From assembly GCF_000015665.1 (NCBI RefSeq), contig NC_008817.1, forward strand, positions 744,001 through 808,000: a DNA stretch of 64,000 nucleotides, written 5' to 3'. Of this stretch, positions 46,987 through 53,788 are shown piece after piece (within the stretch, counting starts at the first letter, position 1; each line of letters opens with the position of its first letter). The DNA comes from Prochlorococcus marinus str. MIT 9515. GTDB taxonomy: Bacteria; Cyanobacteriota; Cyanobacteriia; PCC-6307; Cyanobiaceae. Both the position numbers and the translations under genes were made by a program. Below the pieces are notes generated by a model that had not been told where the DNA came from, did not search any database, and saw nothing but the letters and a program-made list of their open reading frames with translations.

Positions 46987-47196
46987 ATGAAATGGCCTCC
47001 TACAAGTTGCTGGACAGCACCAAAAACAATAGACGGTAATCGTCATTATCAAGTTAAAGCCTATGGAGGAAAATTTGATAAAAGATGGGTAGATCTATTT
47101 CCGACCAAAAATAAAAAAGATATTATTAGGATTTCATGGAAAACTTTAAAATCAACTTGGATTAGTGGTTGGTCTAGACTACCAAAAGATTTATGA
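46987..47196 (+). CDS. TIGR02450-type tryptophan-rich protein
   Basis: This 69-residue protein has five tryptophans and the family pattern MKWPPTSCWTAP, GNRHYQVKAYGG, WVDLFPT and STWISGWSRLP. This matches a conserved tryptophan-rich protein family of cyanobacteria and some proteobacteria. The function is not known. Confidence 0.75.
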   Translation: MKWPPTSCWTAPKTIDGNRHYQVKAYGGKFDKRWVDLFPTKNKKDIIRISWKTLKSTWISGWSRLPKDL

Positions 47197-47391
47197 TTAA
47201 TTGTTCATAAAACTTTCAAAAAGAAATTTTTTACCCTATTTCTCTCTATCTTCTCAAGATTAAAAACTTATTTAAAAAATTATATGTATCTAATTTTTTT
47301 TGCAAATAAAATTATGGACTAATTTTTTGTAAAAATTCATACTTTAAAAAATTTTTCTATCTTTTATTATTCATTCAGAAATTAATTTAAG

Positions 47392-47550
47392 ATGACGTCA
47401 GAACCGACAAACAAATTTCCTAATAAAAAAATTATAAAATCTGCAAATTTTGAAGCAAAAGAACAATTTACTAAATCTGCATTGGAAAATCTAAAAACTG
47501 AAAGGGAAAGAATTGTTAATTCTTTAAAAAAATCCGGTGAAATTGATTAA
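47392..47550 (+). CDS. Small charged protein (52 aa)
   Basis: This 52-residue ATG frame begins MTSEPTNKFPNKKIIKSANF and is lysine/glutamate-rich with a predicted helical second half (LENLKTERERIVNSLKK). It has no membrane segment. It is unrecognised; the codon use supports it moderately. Confidence 0.5.
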   Translation: MTSEPTNKFPNKKIIKSANFEAKEQFTKSALENLKTERERIVNSLKKSGEID

Positions 47551-47636
47551 TAAAAGGGATATATTTCCCAATTATTTTTTTATTCTACAGAACAAATAAT
47601 TATTTCTTATTATATTTTTAAAACAAAAAACCTAAA

Positions 47637-47753
47637 ATGGATAAAATTTCTTTAGCTAATGCTCATTTACCTCAACTTATAGGATTAGTATTAATGTCGA
47701 TTGGTTACACACTTGGGAATAGGTTTTATCTTCCAGTAGTTGACAAAAAATAA
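47637..47753 (+). CDS. Small membrane protein (38 aa)
   Basis: This 38-residue ATG frame has one hydrophobic segment (LPQLIGLVLMSIGYTLG) and ends RFYLPVVDKK. It lies upstream of the hli gene at 48066 on the same strand. It is unrecognised. Confidence 0.5.
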   Translation: MDKISLANAHLPQLIGLVLMSIGYTLGNRFYLPVVDKK

Positions 47754-47894
47754 GAATTTCAATAAAAATTAAATTTTTTTATTTAAATTTAAATATATAT
47801 ATATTCGAAATTGACATTTTCGTAACATATTAGTATCAGAAATTCCATTTTTAAGTAAATTTTCCCCTTAATTATTACATTATTTAATATATGT

Positions 47895-47912
47895 GTTACA
47901 TTAGATAACAAT
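47895..47912 (+). promoter_or_regulatory. HLR1-like element upstream of hli
   Basis: The sequence GTTACATT, AG, ATAACAAT fits the high-light regulatory element bound by RpaB: two copies of (G/T)TTACAWW two bases apart. The first copy is exact and the second matches six of eight positions. It lies 14 bases before the first gene of the hli pair. This is a motif match only. Confidence 0.4.
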
Positions 47913-47925
47913 TGGGTTATTAAAG

Positions 47926-48069
47926 ATGACAAGACATAGAGAGCTAGAAAAGGAAAAATTTTTAGCCGAACATTTTAATGTATGTCCCTTAAGAGTTGTT
48001 ACCATACTCTCTATTGGAGATTATATTACAACTGGTCAAAATCTTTTCATGGATAATTTAGACCGATGA
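47926..48069 (+). CDS. Small protein coupled to hli (47 aa)
   Basis: This 47-residue ATG frame begins MTRHRELEKEKFLAEHFNVC and includes VVTILSIGDYITTGQNLF. Its stop (TGA) overlaps the ATG of the hli gene by four bases, so translation is probably coupled. The function is unknown; the coupling makes a light-stress role plausible. Confidence 0.6.
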   Translation: MTRHRELEKEKFLAEHFNVCPLRVVTILSIGDYITTGQNLFMDNLDR

Positions 48070-48320
48070 GCCCACTTACTGGATTCATAATTGTTCTAGT
48101 AGCTATAACTTTTCAGTTTACTTTATACACAATAAAAAGATTACAAGAGCCCTTAGAACCAAATTTAACTACAACTCAAACATCCATCAAAATGAACAAT
48201 TCTAAAAGAAGTTATTGGAAAAATGCTGAAATAACAAACGGTAGATTAGCTATGGTGGGACTTTTAGCATTAGTCGTAAATTATGGTTTTTTTGGTTGGA
48301 TAATTCCAGGATTTATTTAA
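48066..48320 (+). CDS. hli: High-light-inducible protein (two-helix form)
   Basis: Hli proteins bind chlorophyll and carotenoid and protect photosystem II assembly under light stress. The 84-residue protein has an N-terminal hydrophobic helix (GFIIVLVAITFQFTLYT), a linker, and the chlorophyll-binding-type helix AEITNGRLAMVGLLALVVNY, then GWIIPGF. The C-terminal 30 residues are very like those of the short hli at 49062. The extra N-terminal helix is also present in the hli at 49224 (both begin MSPL). Confidence 0.9.
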   Translation: MSPLTGFIIVLVAITFQFTLYTIKRLQEPLEPNLTTTQTSIKMNNSKRSYWKNAEITNGRLAMVGLLALVVNYGFFGWIIPGFI

Positions 48321-48730
48321 AAATTATTATATCAACAACATTTAATTAGAATTTATCACTTATTCTATTAATACGTTTGGAAAATATTTTAATGATACTA
48401 ATTTTCAGCATAACTATTAATAAATTTTTAAAATCTTTAATGGAATTTATATCACTCAAAAATATAAATTAAAGCTAATGCTTTTATTTCAGTTAAGGTG
48501 AAATGTATAAAATTTCCTTATATTGGTTGTGAAAAAATACATAGCTCTTAAATTAAAGTTATTTAATTTATTCATCATTAGGCAATAATAAGTTAAAATA
48601 AGGATCATCTAAAGTATTCATAAATATTGACTGATTTTTGAGCTTTATATATTTTTTAAAAAATAAAATCTTTTTTAGTTAATTAGAATATTAAATTTTG
48701 ATGAAAATAAAATAAAGATTTTCAATAACA
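48321..48730. other. A/T-rich gap
   Basis: Between the plus-strand hli and the terminator of the minus-strand hli operon I find no convincing gene. A 17-codon minus-strand frame (MNTLDDPYFNLLLPNDE) ending at about 48572 is too short to call. Confidence 0.45.
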
Positions 48731-48762
48731 AAAGTCAGCATATATCCCTACCTGCTGACTTT
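48731..48762 (-). terminator. Terminator of the minus-strand hli operon
   Basis: The stem AAAGTCAGCA / TGCTGACTTT has 10 perfect pairs around a 12-base loop. On the minus strand it is followed by TTTTG. It lies 24 bases past the stop of the last gene of the operon. Confidence 0.75.
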
Positions 48763-48785
48763 CATGACGATATAATTTTAAAAAT

Positions 48786-48965
48786 TTATGCTGGCAATCT
48801 ACAATCAATTTCTATTATTCCTTCATCCATTTGACGACCAATTTTCAAAACTAATGCCATATCTAATCTTGAAAAATCTGATTGATGATTTGTAATCCAA
48901 TCCAATTCAGATAAAGTTATTACCCCTGAAGTATTAACTTTTAGGAAAAGTAATCCCAAATTCAT
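48786..48965 (-). CDS. Conserved small protein at the end of the hli operon (59 aa)
   Basis: This 59-residue ATG frame reads MNLGLLFLKVNTSGVITLSE, then LDWITNHQSD and FSRLDMALVLKIGRQMDEG, ending in IDCRLPA. The composition is that of a compact soluble domain, and the codon use is good. Its ATG overlaps the previous gene's TGA by four bases. A terminator follows. It is not recognised by name. Confidence 0.65.
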   Translation of the reverse strand: MNLGLLFLKVNTSGVITLSELDWITNHQSDFSRLDMALVLKIGRQMDEGIIEIDCRLPA

Positions 48966-49060
48966 TTTACTAAATCAGTTGTTTTTTTCCCTTTAGCAAT
49001 CATAACTACTGGGACTAAGAGATATGTAAAGAATGAGATTAAGAAAATGTCTAAGTTCAT
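48962..49060 (-). CDS. Single-TM micro-protein in the hli operon (32 aa)
   Basis: This 32-residue frame has one transmembrane helix (IFLISFFTYLLVPVVMIA) and a basic end (KGKKTTDLVK). It starts 1 base after the hli stop at 49062 and overlaps the next gene by ATGA. Being inside a tightly coupled operon strongly supports it as a real gene. Confidence 0.6.
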   Translation of the reverse strand: MNLDIFLISFFTYLLVPVVMIAKGKKTTDLVK

Positions 49061-49061
49061 T

Positions 49062-49190
49062 TTAAAAAATTCCAGGGATGATCCAGCCAAAAAGGCCGTA
49101 GTTTACTACTAATGCTAAGAATCCCATCATCGCCATTCTTCCATTAGTTCTCTCGGCATTTTGCCAATAGTTAGTTGTTGTTTTTTCCAT
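49062..49190 (-). CDS. hli: High-light-inducible protein (short form)
   Basis: This 42-residue Hli has AERTNGRMAMMGFLALVVNY and GLFGWIIPGIF, the conserved chlorophyll-binding helix with Glu and Asn ligands. It has no N-terminal extra helix. It is close in sequence to the C-terminus of the plus-strand Hli at 48066, which suggests duplication with inversion. Confidence 0.88.
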   Translation of the reverse strand: MEKTTTNYWQNAERTNGRMAMMGFLALVVNYGLFGWIIPGIF

Positions 49191-49223
49191 TTTTGTTTCT
49201 GTTTGTTTAGTTAGAGTTTGTAT

Positions 49224-49496
49224 TTAAACGAAACCGGGAATAATTTGACCTGTAGTTAGATATGCACCAACTGCAGCTATAAGACCGATCATTGCGAATC
49301 TCCCGTTAAGAGTTTCTGCAACAACCTTTTCCTTCTCGATTGTTTTTGTTTTTGTTTTTGTTTTTGTTTCTGTATTAGTCATTTGATTTTTGTTTGAATA
49401 GATTAAATTTTCTTCTTGAAATTGTTTAGCTAAATAAGCAACGAGTAGAGCAGTTAAAGATACAATGAAAATCAAAAAATCTGCTAAGGGGCTCAT
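49224..49496 (-). CDS. hli: High-light-inducible protein (two-helix form with repeat linker)
   Basis: The start is set at the ATG 49496, which overlaps the previous hli stop by one base. Upstream in-frame codons back to 49571 lie inside that gene. The 90-residue product has a MSPLADFLIFIVSLTALLVA helix, a linker with ETKTKTKTKT encoded by a 6-base repeat, and the Hli helix AETLNGRFAMIGLIAAVGAY with GQIIPGF. An internal ATG at residue 39 could give a standard short Hli. Confidence 0.88.
   Translation of the reverse strand: MSPLADFLIFIVSLTALLVAYLAKQFQEENLIYSNKNQMTNTETKTKTKTKTIEKEKVVAETLNGRFAMIGLIAAVGAYLTTGQIIPGFV
49341..49370. repeat. Hexanucleotide microsatellite inside hli
   Basis: Four to five tandem GTTTTT units (plus strand) encode alternating Lys-Thr residues in the Hli linker. 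The unit is six bases, so changes in copy number keep the frame and alter the linker length by two residues at a time. Confidence 0.85.
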
Positions 49497-49705
49497 TAGA
49501 AAATACCAGGAATGATTTGGCCTGTTGATACGTATGCGCCTAATAGTGCTACGAAACCAATCATTGCCCAACGTCCATTAACTTTTTCAGCATTTTGAGG
49601 GTAACTATCGTAAGAAACCGTCTCGTCGATATAAGGACGTGTTTCTGATGGAAACATGTTTTGTCTTCCGCCAGACTCAGTTGTGGTGTATGAAGAGTTT
49701 GACAT
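49496..49705 (-). CDS. hli: High-light-inducible protein
   Basis: This 69-residue Hli starts at the ATG at 49705, which overlaps the previous stop by one base; a longer frame to 49783 lies inside that gene. The N-terminus TTTESGGRQNMFPSETRPYI is a known hli variant, followed by AEKVNGRWAMIGFVALLGAY and TGQIIPGIF. The Trp after NGR and the Glu/Asn ligands are conserved. Confidence 0.92.
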   Translation of the reverse strand: MSNSSYTTTESGGRQNMFPSETRPYIDETVSYDSYPQNAEKVNGRWAMIGFVALLGAYVSTGQIIPGIF

Positions 49706-49812
49706 TAGAACCATCCAGGAATAATTTGACCTGTTGTTACATATGCTCCAACTGCTGCAACGAAACCGAGCATTGCTGCCCAACCGTTAAATCTTTCTGC
49801 TTCTGGTGTCAT
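49705..49812 (-). CDS. hli: High-light-inducible protein (minimal form)
   Basis: This 35-residue protein is only the Hli core: MTPEAERFNGWAAMLGFVAA, then VGAYVTTGQIIPGWF. It opens the minus-strand operon of four Hli proteins and two further small proteins. NGWAAM replaces the usual NGRxAM at the chlorophyll-binding site; the Glu and Asn ligands remain. A good promoter lies just upstream. Confidence 0.9.
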   Translation of the reverse strand: MTPEAERFNGWAAMLGFVAAVGAYVTTGQIIPGWF

Positions 49813-49836
49813 AATTAAAAATTGATTATGTAAAGT

Positions 49837-49865
49837 AATATAACACAACTATTAATTATTGTAAA
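49837..49865 (-). promoter_or_regulatory. Sigma70-type promoter of the minus-strand hli operon
   Basis: On the minus strand TTTACA (-35) and TATATT (-10) are separated by 17 bases, with TG one base before the -10 (extended -10). The expected transcription start is near 49830, giving a leader of about 18 bases to the first ATG. The -35 also forms a HLR1 half-site (TTTACAAT), so RpaB binding there could overlap the promoter. Confidence 0.6.
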
Positions 49866-50140
49866 GATATTTGCTTAATTACTTGTTTTGACATTATATA
49901 TGTTACGTTTATGTAGCAATATTGTTTATTTAATGTGTATTGATAAATTTACTTTAGTAAGGCAGGAATTAAGTGAAAGTGAAAAAACGGTATTACAGCA
50001 TTTTTGAAAGTAGTGAGTTATCCAGTGATCGATAATCCAAGTTATCCTTGAATCTTTTCAATAAAGAAATTATTTGAAAGCGATGGAGAAATGAAACTTT
50101 AATTATCTACATTAACCACATTTATAAAAAAAATTTAAGA
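49866..50140. other. Intergenic region upstream of the hli operon
   Basis: No gene is seen. It contains ATATGTTACG at 49898-49907, the exact reverse complement of CGTAACATAT found at 47821-47830 upstream of the plus-strand hli pair. Confidence 0.5.
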
Positions 50141-50184
50141 AAGGCCTATCTTTTCAACCAATATTTAAAAAGATGGTAGGCCTT
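50141..50184. terminator. Strong bidirectional-looking hairpin
   Basis: AAGGCCTATCTTTT pairs with AAAAGATGGTAGGCCTT (one bulge region) around a 13-base loop. T runs follow on both strands (AGTTTTTTT on plus, TTTCTTAAATTTTTTTT on minus). It would end transcripts from the decayed gene at 50229-50457 on the minus strand. Confidence 0.7.
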
Positions 50185-50228
50185 TTAGATAGTTTTTTTA
50201 AGATTAATCGCGATAAGTTTTTAGTCAT

Positions 50229-50457
50229 AAATAACAATTTATCCTACTCTTTCTTGTTGCACCCTCTTTAGGTTCTTCAGTCCTGATGTTTGACGCTACT
50301 AATAACTAATAGCCTCTTTGTTTAGCTAGGAGATCTTGCTCTAGGAAATTATTCATTTGGAACTCTATTTCTACAGTTCTTTGTGTGTTTTTCTTAGGAG
50401 CATCACGCTTAGCGTAGGGAATTACTGTGTTGGATTGAAAATAGCTCTTGATGACAA
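50229..50457 (-). pseudogene. Decayed small protein gene
   Basis: A TTG-started frame reads MSSRAIFNPTQ then a stop. Shifting the frame gives VIPYAKRDAPKKNTQRTVEI, EFQMNNFLEQDLLAKQRGY, a TAG stop, and then, in the same frame, LLVASNIRTEEPKEGATRKS with a final stop at about 50229. The codons (many C/G third bases such as TAC, AAG, ATC) are unlike the A/T gap and look like a once well-expressed gene of about 75 residues with one frameshift and one nonsense change. The family is not recognised. Confidence 0.45.
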
Positions 50458-50721
50458 GTTACTATGGTTATTCCGTACAAAGAATCAGTTGCATTACTTG
50501 AAGTTTTTAAAACGTTCATCAAAGTTATAACTTTTTTCCTGTTTTAATTGTTCTCTTATTTTATTATTGTTTTGCTTGATCTTTAATCTTATTCAACAAT
50601 GAAAAATTAAATTCATGTTTAGTGATTAAAATTAATTTACATTTGAATATCTTTGGAAATGATTAAATATATTATTTCAATATAAAAGTAGAGGAAATGT
50701 TGTTATGACCCAAAAAAACAG

Positions 50722-50958
50722 TTAACCACCATTGCAGTAACGAACAGCTTCTGATTGCATATCGCCCATTTTTTCAACTCTTTCTGCTACGCATTCATTA
50801 AAAACTTTTGATTCTTTTTTTACTGAACAGAATCCAAATGCTATTGCGGCTAAAGCAACTGCAGAAATAACTGTTGAGCCTAGCTGAATTACACCGTATG
50901 CAAGCATAGCTTTATTTTTTCCGCCACACTTATTAGTATCTTTTTTTTCTTCTGACAT
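50722..50958 (-). CDS. Small membrane protein, intact paralogue of 41292-41556
   Basis: This 78-residue protein has a lysine-rich N-terminus with CGGKNKAMLA, a hydrophobic segment (VISAVALAAIAFGF), and a C-terminal part with two cysteines (FNECVAERVEK, then AVRYCNGG). It has a decayed copy about 9.4 kb away. It may be a small thylakoid or periplasm-facing protein; the function is unknown. Confidence 0.6.
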   Translation of the reverse strand: MSEEKKDTNKCGGKNKAMLAYGVIQLGSTVISAVALAAIAFGFCSVKKESKVFNECVAERVEKMGDMQSEAVRYCNGG

Positions 50959-51013
50959 TTTTGTTATATATTTACCTTATTTTAGATGATTTAAAAGTTT
51001 TTTGGGTTTTATC

Positions 51014-51103
51014 TTGGTAAACAACGTCGATATTAATCCGAGAGATATGAAGAGAAGAATGCGTCGATCGATCAAAGTCAACGGAACTAGAAATTACAAA
51101 TAA
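51014..51103 (+). CDS. Possible basic micro-protein (29 aa)
   Basis: A TTG-started frame gives a very basic peptide (NNVDINPRDMKRRMRRSIKV, ending NGTRNYK). Its G/C content is higher than the surroundings, which suggests selection. An upstream TTG at 51002 would add four residues. Its overlap with a region that also looks like structured RNA makes the call weak. Confidence 0.3.
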   Translation: MVNNVDINPRDMKRRMRRSIKVNGTRNYK

Positions 51104-51222
51104 TTTATAAAAAATTTAATTATATTTATAAATTATTATCTGCATATTTCAGTAAAAGTAATATAAAAAAGATGTAAGCCTAGGCAAAGCATAATGGGAG
51201 AACAGCAAATGAGAATAGAAAA

Positions 51223-51294
51223 ATGTATGATTCACTCTTCTTAGGGCCTAGAGAGATAGCTTGGGAGCAGCATGTAATAAGGGTTGAAGATTAG
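51223..51294 (+). CDS. Possible micro-protein (23 aa)
   Basis: This ATG frame encodes MYDSLFLGPREIAWEQHVIR plus VED. The codons are balanced for this genome. It may instead be chance sequence within a structured RNA. Confidence 0.25.
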   Translation: MYDSLFLGPREIAWEQHVIRVED

Positions 51295-51402
51295 GGGACC
51301 TTAGGAAATATTTTTATCTCGCTTTCTAACTACAAGACTTAAAACTCTTTATATATTTTAAAATTAAATTGTTAATCCTCTATCCGTACATGGGAGTACT
51401 TC

Positions 51403-51433
51403 AAACCGTACATTTTTTATTAGACGGTTTTTT
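51403..51433 (+). terminator. Rho-independent terminator
   Basis: AAACCGT pairs with ACGGTTT around a 14-base loop, followed by TTT. It would end a plus-strand transcript arising between about 51000 and 51400. Confidence 0.6.
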
Positions 51434-51476
51434 AATCTAACTAGTTAGAACTAATAAGCAAAAGAAATAAGTTCAA

Positions 51477-51662
51477 ATGTCTTCAACACCTATTAAATCT
51501 TGTAAAAAATATTTACTGAGTTATAAAGATTCATCAAATAGTACACATCAAATAGGTTTCTATGCCCGTGATGCATATGATTGCCTACTGCTTGCAAGAG
51601 AATTTAATACTTACATCCATGATCATCCAAGATCTGTAATCAGAATCCAACAAAAATTATGA
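51477..51662 (+). CDS. Small conserved-looking protein (61 aa)
   Basis: This 61-residue protein begins MSSTPIKSCKKYLLSYKDSS and continues IGFYARDAYDCLLLAREFNT and HPRSVIRIQQKL. The pattern suggests a compact alpha/beta fold. It has two cysteines and balanced codons. It is unrecognised. Confidence 0.6.
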   Translation: MSSTPIKSCKKYLLSYKDSSNSTHQIGFYARDAYDCLLLAREFNTYIHDHPRSVIRIQQKL

Positions 51663-51711
51663 GTTAATTATGAATTTCAAAAGATCACCATTCTAAATTC
51701 AAGACATTAAA

Positions 51712-51858
51712 TTGAGAGATCTTGATCGTGCTAAAGAATACCCAACTCTTAAGGATTTAATGATAGAAAAGGTTTTGTCTTCTGACTTTGCTGATTACTG
51801 GGATAAGGAATGTCAAGACAATCCCTCTCACCCACATTGCTTGATCTACGAAGATTAG
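51712..51858 (+). CDS. Small acidic protein (48 aa)
   Basis: This TTG-started frame gives LRDLDRAKEYPTLKDLMIEK, then VLSSDFADYW and KECQDNPSHPHCLIYED, with two cysteines 9 residues apart. The codon use is much less A/T-biased than the gap around it. No ATG is available. A stop lies five codons upstream, so the start is TTG or a nearby non-standard codon. Confidence 0.5.
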   Translation: MRDLDRAKEYPTLKDLMIEKVLSSDFADYWDKECQDNPSHPHCLIYED

Positions 51859-52013
51859 TAATTATTGCTTGGTTGGTACACCAATATTATTGCTATAAAT
51901 TAAATAGATGCTTTTTATAAATGCCATTAGACGTTTTTCTAATAAATATGTGTGTTGTGGTTATGTGTTTACTTGTCAGAAGAGAGATCAAACTTAGGAA
52001 AAACAGATAATGT

Positions 52014-52133
52014 ATGAAGTCACAAAATTTTAAAGAGTATTATATTCCAAATATCCAAGCAATCACTATACTTTTAATGTTTCTGTTATGTCTGTGGTTG
52101 CCTTTGGCACTAAGATTTTTGTTACTAATTTAG
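52014..52133 (+). CDS. Single-TM micro-protein (39 aa)
   Basis: This 39-residue ATG frame has a polar N-terminus (MKSQNFKEYYIPNIQ) and a hydrophobic C-terminal helix (AITILLMFLLCLWLPLALRF). It is unrecognised. Confidence 0.45.
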   Translation: MKSQNFKEYYIPNIQAITILLMFLLCLWLPLALRFLLLI

Positions 52134-52217
52134 TCAAACAGTTTGTATCTGAAATTGAATTCTCAAATTTTAAGCTTGTTGTTAAATATAGCTTTCAGAA
52201 TTTATAGTATTTTTTAT

Positions 52218-52595
52218 TTAGTAATTGATAATGTTTCTTTTTTCTTCAATTTTTCGTATTCCAAGTGCAGAATACCCAAGCACCAAAAATCCTTTTGTAA
52301 CTCTAATTAGAAGTCTTACCTCTGAAGGTTTATGTCCCTTCATCTCCAAGAACCATTCCTGCCAAGAAGTGTTCTTCCCTTTTGTATTCTGTCTTTAAAA
52401 GGTATCTATAAAATCAGGTAGATCCTTCCATTCCTTTAAAAAGGTTAGGTTTAAAACTCGGTAATGATTTCTATATTTTTGCAATTTATGTCCAATTATA
52501 TTTTTTATTTTAAATTCTAAGACTGAGATAATTATATAGAAATCCTCTAAATCATTTCGCTCATAAAAATTTATGTTATGAGCTATTGCTGTCAT
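52218..52595 (-). pseudogene. Frameshifted small hypothetical protein (about 125 aa)
   Basis: The first frame (ATG at 52595) gives 66 residues ending DLPDFIDTF, then stops. Removing one T from the TTTT run (plus-strand A run 52397-52400) continues in frame as KDRIQKGKNTSWQEWFLEMK, GHKPSEVRLLIRVTKGFLVL and GYSALGIRKIEEKRNIINY. Both halves look coding and have normal codons, so this is one gene broken by a one-base insertion or by a sequencing error. The family is not recognised. Confidence 0.6.
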
Positions 52596-52670
52596 TTTTC
52601 TTGAATAGAAATGAGATGTTGCATCTAATTAGGTCTTACCTCTTGATCGATCAAAATAAATATAGTCACT

Positions 52671-52695
52671 AAAAAAGCAGCTTTAAAGCTGCTTC
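52671..52695 (-). terminator. Terminator downstream of tRNA-fMet
   Basis: AAGCAGCTTTAAAGCTGCTT is a perfect palindrome followed on the minus strand by T6. It lies 5 bases past the CCA end of the tRNA. Confidence 0.85.
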
Positions 52696-52699
52696 TAAT

Positions 52700-52776
<77 letters not shown>

Positions 52777-52821
52777 ATATATATCTAGCATACATCTGAA
52801 AGGGTTCTTTTTTTTCTTTTT

Positions 52822-53787
52822 TTAGGATTCTTGGAAATTTAGTTGACCTTTTACTTTTATTTGCACACCTTCAGATAGTTTTAAGATCTTGTCCTCTATG
52901 TCTTGTATTCTTAATTCAGAAATCCATCCTAGTTGTTTTAATAAATGTAAGCCCACAGCTTGTTTCGCTCTTTTTGAACCATCTTCTACTTTTATAGCTA
53001 AACCCATTCCTTCATTTACTTTGCAAAGGCATTGGATTCCCTCTGCACCTCCTTTACTTATAACTTGCCCATGTGAGGCCTGTATTACTTCCGTATCGAA
53101 TCTGTTTTGGCCACTTATCATTGTTGGATGAGTTGTCATAGCTCTACTTATTTGCTCTAACTCAGCGTTGACCGAACTACTTAAAAGTGAATATAGTTTT
53201 GCCATTTCTATTAACTTCATATAAAGAGTAGGAGCACCGCAGTCATCTCTTTCTGCATAAATTTCCTCTAGTGGAACTTCAAGAAATTCTGATATTTTTC
53301 TGAATATTTCTACTTGAAGAGGATGATCTCCCTTTAAATAACTTTCTAAAGGCCAATTTAATTTTTTACATGTTGCGAGAAAGGCTGCATGCTTACCTGA
53401 ACAATTATGTTCTAATGGACTTTTTATTTTTAAAGGGCATTTAAGACTATGTATATCTATATCGTATTCCCATAAGATTTTGAAAGCTTCTCTTATGTGT
53501 GATATGGATCCACTATGAGATCCACATGATAGTGCTATTGACTTTGATGAATTTTTAATTTTTGATGAAGCACCACTACTTACAAATGGAATTGCTTGAA
53601 AAGGTTTTAATGCTGATCTTATAAAGCTTTTATATTCTGGATTGCCCGCACACATCAAAACCCTACCTTTTTTATCACTTATTACAGCATGTACCAAGTG
53701 AATTGATTCAAGTTTTGAACCTCTTATTAGGAGCACTTCTAAAGGAGGATTATTAGATGTATATAAATTTTTAAAATTAGAACTCAT
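52822..53787 (-). CDS. Asparaginase II family protein
   Basis: The ATG at 53787 follows the CGLD27 stop by 1 base; a TTG at 53832 would add 15 residues inside the previous gene. The 321-residue protein has PLEVLLIRGSKLESIHLVHA, the SCGSHSG segment and HNCSGKHAAFLATCK, typical of the Asparaginase_II family seen in cyanobacteria and rhizobia. The reaction is likely asparagine (or a related amide) hydrolysis; the substrate is unproven. Confidence 0.88.
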   Translation of the reverse strand: MSSNFKNLYTSNNPPLEVLLIRGSKLESIHLVHAVISDKKGRVLMCAGNPEYKSFIRSALKPFQAIPFVSSGASSKIKNSSKSIALSCGSHSGSISHIREAFKILWEYDIDIHSLKCPLKIKSPLEHNCSGKHAAFLATCKKLNWPLESYLKGDHPLQVEIFRKISEFLEVPLEEIYAERDDCGAPTLYMKLIEMAKLYSLLSSSVNAELEQISRAMTTHPTMISGQNRFDTEVIQASHGQVISKGGAEGIQCLCKVNEGMGLAIKVEDGSKRAKQAVGLHLLKQLGWISELRIQDIEDKILKLSEGVQIKVKGQLNFQES

Positions 53788-53788
53788 C

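Larger units (their letters stand above)
51174..51433 (+). ncRNA. Candidate small RNA ending at a terminator
   Basis: This stretch has higher G/C than its neighbours, self-complementary pieces (CCTAGGC near 51180 and GGGCCTAG near 51244; GTACATGGGAGTAC at about 51387) and a terminator at 51403-51433. A 23-codon frame (51223-51294) also lies inside it. No known RNA family was recognised, so the boundaries are rough. Confidence 0.3.

Noticed and set aside
49496-49783. N-terminally extended hli reading frames (to 49571 and 49783)
   Set aside because: The extensions lie inside the preceding hli genes in another register; ATG codons at 49496 and 49705 give normal Hli starts with stop-start overlaps.
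50464-50547. 27-codon plus-strand frame beginning MVIPYKESVALLEVFKTF
   Set aside because: It overlaps no known family and is as short as chance frames here; its similarity to the VIPYAK segment of the decayed gene on the other strand is short and probably coincidental.
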